The translations under genes were made by a program, and so were the position numbers. Below are positions 8,801 through 13,455 of a DNA stretch of 15,180 bases, piece by piece; position 1 is the first letter of the stretch; each line of letters begins with the position of its first letter. A model generated the notes under the pieces. The model was not told where the DNA came from, made no database searches, and saw only the letters and a list, made by a program, of their open reading frames with translations. This DNA comes from Alphaproteobacteria bacterium (GTDB lineage Bacteria; Pseudomonadota; Alphaproteobacteria; Geminicoccales; Geminicoccaceae): contig JALSRW010000203.1 in the NCBI GenBank assembly GCA_026984595.1, positions 1-15,180 of the forward strand. Reading direction: 5' to 3'.

Positions 8801-9414
8801 TTGATGCTCTGGATGAAGCAGGCATGGGGCTGGGGACGCTCGTAGGCCGAGCGCGAAGCATGGACCTCGCCGGTCTTGTGATCGGCGAAGAAATGCCCCT
8901 GGGCCGGGCCGTCGATGCCGTAGGCCCAATGCAGGCCGGTGTTGAACCATTGCGGCGAGTTGGGGGCGCCGTACTGCATCGCCATCATGTAGCGAAGCTC
9001 GTCGAAGAAGGCGCTCGCATCCTCCTCACTGTCGAAATAGCCGCCCTTCCAGCCCCAGTAGGTCCAGGTTCCGGCGAGGCGGTCGAAGACCTGCCGGGCA
9101 CGGCGCTCGCCGACATAGCGCTTTTCCACCGGCAGCCGCTCCAGCGCCTGCCGGTCGGCGACGTGGCGCGACAACCAGGCGGGCAGACCCTTCTCGCGCA
9201 CCGGCCGCAGGCGGGCGGGCACCCCCGCCTTGCGGAAATATTTCTGCGCCAGCACGTCGACCGCCACCTGCGACCAGTGGCTCGGCACCTCGATATCCTC
9301 GAGCCGGAACACCACCGTGCCGTCCGGATTGCGAATCTCGCTGACCGCCTTCCGGAAGGGGATCTTCGCATACGGGCTTTCGCCGGCCCGAGTGAACCTG
9401 CGCTGGACCTTCAT
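5809..9414 (-). CDS. nrdJ: Adenosylcobalamin-dependent (class II) ribonucleotide reductase NrdJ
   Basis: NrdJ converts ribonucleotides to deoxyribonucleotides in the cytoplasm, using a radical generated from coenzyme B12, so it needs no oxygen and no separate radical subunit. The 1201-residue length matches the large alphaproteobacterial NrdJ. Seen in order: NSPQWFNTGL (about 152-161); PHACFIQ with Cys199, a redox-active Cys; NPCSE (474-478) with the radical Cys476 and Glu478; DDTACNLASLNL with Cys487, the second redox Cys; APTGTIG (673-679), phosphate binding; then an acidic DDEEAEAQETEEEE linker. A Cys-rich tail (1174-1201) has CPSC, CMKCDTC and a terminal GCS. It resembles the zinc-binding, reducing tail of the family. 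The start ATG at 9414 is preceded by AGGAG. A terminator follows at 5719-5749. The upstream region holds a long leader and a probable NrdR site. Confidence 0.97.
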   Translation of the reverse strand: MKVQRRFTRAGESPYAKIPFRKAVSEIRNPDGTVVFRLEDIEVPSHWSQVAVDVLAQKYFRKAGVPARLRPVREKGLPAWLSRHVADRQALERLPVEKRYVGERRARQVFDRLAGTWTYWGWKGGYFDSEEDASAFFDELRYMMAMQYGAPNSPQWFNTGLHWAYGIDGPAQGHFFADHKTGEVHASRSAYERPQPHACFIQSIKDDLVNPGGIMDLWIREARLFKYGSGTGTNFSSLRGEGEPLSGGGRSSGLMSFLKIGDRAASAIKSGGTTRRAAKMVIVDIDHPDIEQFIDWKVIEEQKVAELVAGSKLLARHAKAIMDACHDPAYAGADRFDPRENPALGKAVRAARRSMLPEGIIQQIILFASQGYTEIEIPTYETDWDSEAYLTVSGQNSNNSVRVSDAFMKAVLEDGEWQLVRRTDGKVAKTLKARELWDRIGMAAWFSADPGIQYDTTINDWHTCPAGGRINASNPCSEYMFLDDTACNLASLNLIMFRRENNGFDTESLRHAVRLWTMVLEISVMMAQFPSARIAELSWKYRTLGLGFANLGGLLMASGIPYDSDRGRAYCAAISAVMTATAYATSAEMAAEQGTFAGFEENRDNFLRVLRNHRRAAWSETTGYEGLNTPPVAFDASNCPHAELVEAVRASWDEALAAAETHGLRNAQVSVIAPTGTIGLVMDCDTTGIEPDFALVKFKKLAGGGYFKIINRLVPQALRTLGYSESEIEDIGRYAVGHGTLEGAPHINHETLRAKGFTDEAIRRIEAVLPGTFDLRFAFNRFTLGEEFLKETLGIREDQLADPRFDLLSALGFSREQIEAANAYCCGTMTVEGAPHLKEAHLPVFDCANPCGRIGKRYLSVDSHIRMMAAAQPFITGAISKTINMPARATVRDCQEAYMEGWRLGLKALALYRDGSKLSQPLSAIHLDDEEAEAQETEEEESRDKSQNERVIEVAERIVERYIAERRKLPSRRKGYTQKAVVGGHKVYLRTGEYEDGRLGEIFIDMHKEGAAFRSLMNCFAIAISIGLQYGVPLEEFVEAFAFTRFEPSGIVQGNDSIKMATSVLDYIFRELAISYLGRTDLANVDPSQLRHDSLGGGIAEGKVPSEAVAQIASAGFVRGNLRLLTGGAAATETETARASAGGERHLAEARPAFHSRAEQAQIARMKGYSGDPCPSCGNFTLVRNGTCMKCDTCGSTTGCS

Positions 9415-9532
9415 CGACCCCTGTTCTCCTCGTCGCGTCGTTTATGGATGTTCACGACTTGTTCGTCAAACCCCAACCTACCACGCGGGCAATCCATCCG
9501 GGCGTGTTTTCGATCAGCGCGGATCAGCATCC

Positions 9533-9558
9533 GTTGATTGCGGGCTCACTCAACGCCC
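9533..9558 (-). other. Possible H-type pseudoknot in the nrdJ leader
   Basis: On the minus strand, GGGC (9558-9555) can pair with GCCC (9545-9542), and GTTGA (9554-9550) can pair with TCAAC (9537-9533). The order of the four segments is that of an H-type pseudoknot. A small hairpin, CGGAT-GCTG-ATCCG (9533-9520), follows directly. The stems are short and the sequence is GC-rich, so chance is a real alternative. No known riboswitch class is recognised. Confidence 0.22.
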
Positions 9559-9700
9559 AGTTTAGAGCTCTCCCCGCCGCCGCACAACCCGTTCCTCGGC
9601 CTTCCATCCTCCGTTCGTCTCCCGCCGGGACCTTGCCGGGGCACCGACCCGCACCGGACCCGCCTGCGGGCTACGGTTCCTCTCCGAGCCCGCCCCTCCA

Positions 9701-9716
9701 ATACTACATATTGTGG
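9701..9716. promoter_or_regulatory. Candidate NrdR box
   Basis: The 16-mer ATACTACATATTGTGG matches 13 of 16 positions of the NrdR box consensus acaCwAtATaTwGtgt. It sits upstream of an nrd gene, as expected for the ATP/dATP-sensing repressor NrdR, and overlaps the proposed -10 element. NrdR boxes usually come in pairs. The best second candidate (9730-9745) matches only 9 of 16 positions, at a centre spacing of 29 bp, so the partner is doubtful. Confidence 0.6.
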
Positions 9717-9728
9717 GCAAGGCGTAAA
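9701..9728 (-). promoter_or_regulatory. Candidate nrdJ promoter
   Basis: On the minus strand, TTTACG (9728-9723) and TAGTAT (9706-9701) are 16 nt apart, each matching 4 of 6 consensus bases. This is the least GC-rich stretch of the region. It would place the transcript start near 9694 and give a leader of about 280 nt. The overlap with the NrdR-like box supports it. Confidence 0.4.
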
Positions 9729-9779
9729 GACCTTACGAAATGTGCCATGTCGCCCAAATGCCACAGATCGCGGCCGATC

Positions 9780-9816
9780 TCCCGGAAGCGCTCGGCCGCG
9801 CGATCGCGGCCCGGGA
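9780..9816. repeat. GC-rich inverted repeat structure
   Basis: GGCCGCG (9794-9800) and CGCGGCC (9805-9811) form a perfect 7-bp stem with loop CGAT. It is enclosed by an outer TCCCG/CGGGA pairing (9780-9784 with 9812-9816). It lies upstream of the candidate nrdJ promoter, on the NDUFA12 side. There is no T tract on either strand, so it does not look like a terminator. Confidence 0.4.
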
Positions 9817-9921
9817 TCCAGGGGCGGTGGATGGTGCGTCAAGGTCAACTCCGCCGGAGCTCGAGGGGCCGGGGTGGTGGATGGCAGATCAGCGCAGATG
9901 ATGGTGGATCACAATCCCCGG

Positions 9922-9930
9922 TTGTCCACA
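9922..9930 (+). promoter_or_regulatory. DnaA-box-like site
   Basis: TTGTCCACA differs from the DnaA box TTATCCACA by one base. It lies about 210 bp upstream of the candidate nrdJ promoter. On its own it is weak; it is listed because similar 9-mers also occur at 5642-5688 and 10542-10550. Confidence 0.25.
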
Positions 9931-10092
9931 GCGGCGGCTTTGCCTGGGCACACCGATCCGCCCGGCGGATGGCGCCCGCAGCGGCGCCTCCGGAGCGGGC
10001 TGCGCGTTCGCGCCGCGCTGCCGGCGGCTGGACGGAACCCGGGAGAGGGGCCATAGTGCGCGCCCGGAACGCAGCCGCACGCGGAGGGCACC

Positions 10093-10482
10093 GTGCTCGC
10101 CTGGCTCAGTTGGAACCGTCTCGGCACGCAGATTCTCATCCGCCGCAAGGGCGAATTCGTCGGCGAAGACGAATTCGGCAATCGGTACTATCGCGAGAGG
10201 GGGGCGCGGGACTGGCGCCGGCAGCGGCGCTGGGTGGTATACGCCGGCAGCGGCGAGATCGAGCCCAGCAGCGTGCCGCCGGGCTGGAACGCCTGGCTGC
10301 ATCACACCGTCGAGAAACCGCCGAGCGAGCAGCCGTTGCCGGCGCGATACTGGGAAAAGCCGCACAAGCCCAACGCGAGCGGCACCGCCGAGGCCTGGCT
10401 GCCGCCCGGGCATCAGCTTCGCGGCGGGCGGCGTCCGCCGGCCACCGGCGATTACGAGCCCTGGCGGCCCGACGGGGAGTGA
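10093..10482 (+). CDS. NDUFA12-family NADH:ubiquinone oxidoreductase accessory subunit
   Basis: This 129-residue protein belongs to the NDUFA12 (B17.2) family, the accessory complex I subunit shared by alphaproteobacteria and mitochondria. In that family the protein sits at the junction of the peripheral and membrane arms of the complex. Visible family signatures are IRRKGEFVGEDEFGNRYYRE, RRWVVYAGSGEIEPSSVPPGWNAWLHHTVEKPP and a C-terminal KPHKPNASGTAEAWLPPG. No signal peptide or membrane segment is seen, in keeping with a matrix/cytoplasm-facing subunit. The start is GTG at 10093, preceded by GGAGGG at 10083-10088 with a 4-nt spacer. The family sequence begins there. It stands alone, away from any nuo genes in this window, and is convergent with the VOC gene. 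Confidence 0.93.
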   Translation: MLAWLSWNRLGTQILIRRKGEFVGEDEFGNRYYRERGARDWRRQRRWVVYAGSGEIEPSSVPPGWNAWLHHTVEKPPSEQPLPARYWEKPHKPNASGTAEAWLPPGHQLRGGRRPPATGDYEPWRPDGE

Positions 10483-10498
10483 GTCGTCTCGAGAGGCC

Positions 10499-10517
10499 GC
10501 TGAGGGCATGCCTCAGC
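10499..10517. terminator. Candidate bidirectional terminator hairpin
   Basis: GCTGAGG (10499-10505) and CCTCAGC (10511-10517) form a perfect 7-bp stem with a 5-nt loop. It lies between two convergent genes, 16 nt after the NDUFA12-like stop. No T tract follows on either strand, so intrinsic termination is not assured. Confidence 0.4.
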
Positions 10518-10541
10518 CGATCTCAAGGGCCGTGAGTGGCC

Positions 10542-10550
10542 TGTGGAAAA
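10542..10550 (-). promoter_or_regulatory. DnaA-box-like 9-mer in the convergent gap
   Basis: The minus strand reads TTTTCCACA, identical to two of the sites at 5642-5688. The surrounding 21 nt (10541-10561) also resemble 5641-5663: CTGTGGAAAACC followed by CGGGAAAAC. It lies at the 3' end of the VOC gene, where transcriptional control is unlikely. Confidence 0.3.
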
Positions 10551-10561
10551 CCCGGGAAAAC

Positions 10562-10966
10562 TCAGCCGTCGGGCAGACCCCAGATGCGGGCCGGTGCCAG
10601 CTCGACGCTGTTGCCGGCGGGATCGCGGACATAGAAGGAGCGGGCGCCGCACGGCCAGCGCTGGAGATGTTCGATGGCGATCCCGTGGCTCTCCAGCCGC
10701 GCCTGCCAGGCATCGAGTTCCTCCTCGGCCACCCGGAAGCAGACATGGCCGGGACCGGTGGCCCCGTGCGGGGGCAGCACGGGATTGCGGCGCGATCCCT
10801 CGGGATCGAACAGCAGCAGCATCTGACGGCCGACCCGGAAGAACAGGTAGAGCCCCTCGCGGCGGCTGGTGCGCTCGAGCCCCAGCACGCGGCCGTAGAA
10901 GGTTTCGGCGGCATCGAGATCGTCGACATAGAGGACGGTTTCGAGAATCTGATCGAGCGGTCGCAT
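10562..10966 (-). CDS. VOC (glyoxalase/bleomycin-resistance-like) family protein
   Basis: This 134-residue single-module vicinal oxygen chelate protein has two beta-alpha-beta-beta-beta repeats. Repeat 1 starts at ILETVLYVDDLDAAETFYGRVLGL (7-30), and repeat 2 starts at GPGHVCFRVAEEELDAWQARLES (71-93). Candidate metal ligands are Glu9, His74 and Glu122 (in NSVELAP), so the first-repeat His often seen in this family is a Glu here. The C-terminal FYVRDPAGNSVELAP is the classic VOC ending. The substrate cannot be told from sequence; members include glyoxalase I-like, dioxygenase-like and resistance proteins. The ATG at 10966 follows AAAGGA. The DUF3750 gene ends 32 nt upstream on the same strand, so the two probably form one transcript. 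Confidence 0.9.
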   Translation of the reverse strand: MRPLDQILETVLYVDDLDAAETFYGRVLGLERTSRREGLYLFFRVGRQMLLLFDPEGSRRNPVLPPHGATGPGHVCFRVAEEELDAWQARLESHGIAIEHLQRWPCGARSFYVRDPAGNSVELAPARIWGLPDG

Positions 10967-10998
10967 GAGTCCTTTCCCCGGCAGGATCCGGGTCGCGG

Positions 10999-11733
10999 TC
11001 AGCGCAGCGCGAGGCGTCCGAGCCCCGGCAGCTTGAGCGCCGGATCGAGAGGATCGATGCCGAAATTGAGGCCCAGGAAGGTCAGCTCGATACCCTCCTC
11101 GCGGGCCAGGGTCAGGCCGAACAGGCCCCAGAGGGAGAGCTGCAGGCCGGTGCCGCTGGGGCTGCGGGCGAACCAGCGCATGGCCCCGAGGTAATCCTTG
11201 CCGACGGCTTCCGGTGGCAGTTCGATGCCGATCTCGGGAACACTTCTCAGGATATGGGCCACGAAGGTGTTGGAGTTGGGACCGGGCCAGCTCCGATACG
11301 CGCCCTGGTGCGGATAGCTCGCCACCGCCTGTTCGATGCGGGGGATTAGGGTTGCCGCCTCGGGGCCGCGGATGTCGGCCAGCAGCCGTGGCGGGTTGCC
11401 GGCCCAGTAGGCATCGGCCGGGCGCAGGTTGCGGCGGACCGCCGGCAGGCCGTGGCGGACCCCCCAGCCGACCACCTCGTAGCGCTCGAAGGCGGCCGCG
11501 CCGGGACGCTTGAAGGCGATCCAGCTATGCACCGCGAACACTCCCTTCCAGCCCCAGGCGCGGGCGGCGTAGACCTGCACCACGGCGTCGCGGAAGTCGG
11601 CGGGATCGGGCGCCAGCCCGGCGCTGTCCCAGCGCGCATCGCGCCAATGGGGCATGCCACGGGCGAACTGCTTCCAGGCCTGCAGCGAGACCGGCAGGAT
11701 CAGCAGGAGGAGTGCCAGGAGCGCGATCTTCAG
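10999..11733 (-). CDS. DUF3750 family protein, probably membrane-anchored
   Basis: I recognise this as a DUF3750-family protein; its function is unknown. Family hallmarks are AVVQVYAARAWGWKGVFAVHSWIAFKRPGAAAFERYEVVGWGVRHG, then PPRLLADIRGPEAATLIPRIEQAVASYP, GPNSNTFVAHILRSVPEIGIELPPEAVGKDYLG and a C-terminal LGLNFGIDPLDPALKLPGLGRLAL. The N-terminus is a strongly hydrophobic segment (KIALLALLLLILPVSL), so a signal anchor in the inner membrane with a periplasmic domain is likely. The start is odd. No ATG, GTG or TTG precedes this hydrophobic segment in a sensible place. A CTG at 11733 is preceded by AAGGAG with a suitable spacer and would give 244 residues. The next ATG (11655) would remove the membrane segment. 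The Asn-Thr-Phe and His-containing motifs hint at a hydrolase or transglutaminase-like fold, but this is speculation. Confidence 0.82.
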   Translation of the reverse strand: MKIALLALLLLILPVSLQAWKQFARGMPHWRDARWDSAGLAPDPADFRDAVVQVYAARAWGWKGVFAVHSWIAFKRPGAAAFERYEVVGWGVRHGLPAVRRNLRPADAYWAGNPPRLLADIRGPEAATLIPRIEQAVASYPHQGAYRSWPGPNSNTFVAHILRSVPEIGIELPPEAVGKDYLGAMRWFARSPSGTGLQLSLWGLFGLTLAREEGIELTFLGLNFGIDPLDPALKLPGLGRLALR

Positions 11734-11831
11734 CGGTGGGGTCTCCTTGCCGGCGGGGAGGGCTTGCGCCAGGCTGTAAGATGAAGGAGCCGCCGGGGTG
11801 CGGCAAGAGGCGGCCGGCGGGGAGGTGAGCC

Positions 11832-12758
11832 ATGGCGCTGCTTTTCTACAGCCGGGAGGATGATCCGCAGGCCTGGCGGGCGGCCTTGTGCGCGCGTCTC
11901 CCGGATCTCGATTTCCGGATCTGGCCGGAACTCGGAGACCCCGGAGTGATCGAGACGGCGCTGGTGTGGCGACCGCCGCCCGGCCTGCTGGCGAGCCTGC
12001 CCAATCTGCGGGCGATCTTTTCCCTCGGCGCCGGCATCGATGCGCTGCTGGCCGATCCCACCCTGCCCGATGTTCCGCTGTGCCGGATGGTCGACCCCTC
12101 GCTGACCCGCAGCATGAGCGAATATGTGCTGACACTGGTGCTCTTCTATCATCGCCGCCTCGATCTCTACGCCGAACAGCAGCGCAGCGCCCGGTGGCGG
12201 ATGGAGATGCCGCGCCCGGCGAGCGACACCACGGTCGGGGTGATGGGGCTCGGCGAACTCGGCGGCGATGCCGCCCGCTGCCTCGCCGGCCGGGGCTTCC
12301 GGGTGCGCGGCTGGAGCCGGAGGCGCAAACGGATCGCCGGTGTGGAGAGCTTCGCAGGGAAAGCGGAGCTCGAATCCTTTCTCGCCGGTCTCGACATCGT
12401 GATCTGCCTGCTGCCGCTGACCCCGGCGACCGAGGGCATTCTGAATGCCGAGCTCTTCGCCCGGCTGCCGCAGGGGGCCTGTCTCGTCCATCTCGCCCGC
12501 GGCGCCCATCTGGTCGAACAGGATCTGCTCGACGCCGTGCAGCGGGGCCATCTGCGGGGTGCCGTTCTCGACGTCTTCCGCGAGGAACCGTTGCCCGCCG
12601 AGCATCCCTTCTGGCGGCATCCCCGGATCCGGGTGACGCCCCACAGCGCCAGCTACAGCCTGCCGGAAACCGGGGCCGAAGTGGTGGCCGACAACATTCG
12701 CCGCTTGCGCGCGGGCAGACCTTTGCGCCATGTGGTGCGGCGCGAGCGGGGCTACTGA
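11832..12758 (+). CDS. ghrA: Glyoxylate/hydroxypyruvate reductase A-like D-2-hydroxyacid dehydrogenase
   Basis: This 308-residue cytoplasmic enzyme of the D-isomer 2-hydroxyacid dehydrogenase family is closest in look to GhrA, which reduces glyoxylate and hydroxypyruvate with NADPH. The Rossmann motif VGVMGLGELG lies at 135-144, and Arg-rich WSRRRKR right after the second strand suggests NADPH preference. The catalytic triad is visible as Arg223 (HLARGAH), Glu252 (VFREEPLP) and His271 (TPHSAS). The N-terminal substrate domain has FSLGAGIDALL and VDPSLTRSMSEYVL, both typical of GhrA. The ATG at 11832 is preceded by GGAGGT. The gene is divergent from DUF3750 (98 bp between starts) and is followed after 25 nt by the parA-like gene on the same strand, suggesting a ghrA-parA-gshA transcript. 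Confidence 0.88.
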   Translation: MALLFYSREDDPQAWRAALCARLPDLDFRIWPELGDPGVIETALVWRPPPGLLASLPNLRAIFSLGAGIDALLADPTLPDVPLCRMVDPSLTRSMSEYVLTLVLFYHRRLDLYAEQQRSARWRMEMPRPASDTTVGVMGLGELGGDAARCLAGRGFRVRGWSRRRKRIAGVESFAGKAELESFLAGLDIVICLLPLTPATEGILNAELFARLPQGACLVHLARGAHLVEQDLLDAVQRGHLRGAVLDVFREEPLPAEHPFWRHPRIRVTPHSASYSLPETGAEVVADNIRRLRAGRPLRHVVRRERGY

Positions 12759-12783
12759 CGCGCCCCGGGATCGGGGGAGAGGC

Positions 12784-13416
12784 ATGTCGAAGGTGATCTG
12801 TGTCGCCCAGCAGAAAGGGGGAGCCGGCAAGACCACCGTGCTCGTCCAACTGGCGACGGCGCTCCGTGAAGCGGGCCGGAGGGTGGCGCTGATCGACACC
12901 GATCCGCAGGCCAGTCTCGGCGGCTGGATCCGGTCGCGGGAGGCGCTCGGCGGGAAAGTGCCGGCCCTGCCGTTCTCCGCCGTCGGCGGCTGGCGTCTCG
13001 CGGTCGAACTCGACCGCGCCCGCGCGGATGTCGATCTGGTGCTGGTGGACACCCCGCCGCATGCCGAGGCGGAAGCCCGAGGGGCCGTGCGCGAGGCCGA
13101 TCTGGTGCTGGTGCCGGTCCAGCCCAGCCCGCTCGATGTCTGGGCTTCGCGGAACACCGTGGAGATGGCGGCGCGCGAGGGAAGCCTGCTGCGGCTGTTC
13201 CTCAACCGGGTACCGCCGCGGGGACGCAGCCTCGGCGAGGCGGAAGCGGCGATGACCGAGATGGGCCTCCCGCGGCTCGCCAGCCGGTTCGGTAACCGCC
13301 AGGCCTTCGTCGGCAGCATCGCCCGCGGCCTCGGGGTGGTGGAAAGCGAGCCCCGCAGCCGGGCCGCCGAAGAGGCACGGACACTGGCTGCGGAGATCAT
13401 GGCGTTGCTCGGCTAG
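12784..13416 (+). CDS. Orphan ParA/MinD-type P-loop ATPase
   Basis: This 210-residue ATPase of the ParA/MinD superfamily positions or segregates a cargo by nucleotide-dependent dimerisation. MSKVICVAQQKGGAGKTT carries the deviant Walker A motif (signature Lys in KGGAGKT), IDTDPQAS is the A' motif and LVLVDTPPHAEAEARGAV is the Walker B/switch region. It lacks the N-terminal HTH of plasmid-type ParA and the C-terminal amphipathic membrane helix of MinD, so a nucleoid-associated role is more likely than a membrane one. No ParB gene or parS-like repeat is present nearby. It is therefore not the chromosomal ParAB system and not a Min protein. The ATG at 12784 is preceded by GGGGGAG. An in-frame extension to 12730 is antedated by ghrA coding and is rejected. 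Its cargo is unknown. Confidence 0.9.
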   Translation: MSKVICVAQQKGGAGKTTVLVQLATALREAGRRVALIDTDPQASLGGWIRSREALGGKVPALPFSAVGGWRLAVELDRARADVDLVLVDTPPHAEAEARGAVREADLVLVPVQPSPLDVWASRNTVEMAAREGSLLRLFLNRVPPRGRSLGEAEAAMTEMGLPRLASRFGNRQAFVGSIARGLGVVESEPRSRAAEEARTLAAEIMALLG

Positions 13417-13455
13417 GGCGAGCCGAAGCGCAACCGAGAGCACGGGGGAGAATCG

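Larger units (their letters stand above)
9415..10092. other. Non-coding divergent region between nrdJ and the NDUFA12-like gene
   Basis: These 678 bp hold no credible gene. The reading frames that cross it give Arg/Pro/Ser-rich products without recognisable families. From the nrdJ side it contains a roughly 280-nt putative nrdJ 5' leader (9415-9694) and a candidate promoter with an NrdR-like box (9701-9728). Beyond these lie a GC-rich inverted-repeat structure (9780-9816), three short GGTGGAT repeats (9826, 9876, 9903) and a DnaA-box-like TTGTCCACA (9922-9930). The rest upstream of the NDUFA12-like gene shows no clear promoter. Confidence 0.6.

Noticed and set aside
4981..9537. A plus-strand frame open for 1518 codons opposite nrdJ and trmFO
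   Set aside because: It is an antisense shadow of two certain genes in GC-rich DNA. The translation is rich in Arg, Gly, Ala, His and Asp with no domain, and it crosses gene boundaries and promoters.
9600..9700. Cobalamin-riboswitch-like string in the nrdJ leader (minus strand GGTGC, then GTGCCCCGGCAAGGT, then GGGAGAC)
   Set aside because: The resemblance to the conserved core is partial and the spacing is far too short. No complete B12 box or following hairpin is present. B12 riboswitches also normally repress B12-independent isozymes rather than nrdJ.
9730..9745. Second NrdR box paired with 9701-9716
   Set aside because: It matches only 9 of 16 consensus positions and has 29-bp rather than 31-32-bp centre spacing. 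It is kept as a weak possibility and not called as a feature.
9444..10535. Plus-strand open frames across the nrdJ-NDUFA12 gap (for example 9444-10535 and 9538-10056)
   Set aside because: The translations are low-complexity Arg/Pro/Ser-rich and have no recognisable domains. One of them overlaps the certain NDUFA12-like gene out of frame.
12784..13416. Assignment of the ParA-like protein as a second MinD or as chromosomal ParA
   Set aside because: It lacks the MinD C-terminal amphipathic helix and is short. There is no parB or parS nearby. A true MinD is present at 2407-3222.
11734..13443. Upstream continuation of the DUF3750 frame, open to 13443
   Set aside because: This part is antisense to ghrA and the parA-like gene. 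Only the last 244 codons carry DUF3750 sequence.
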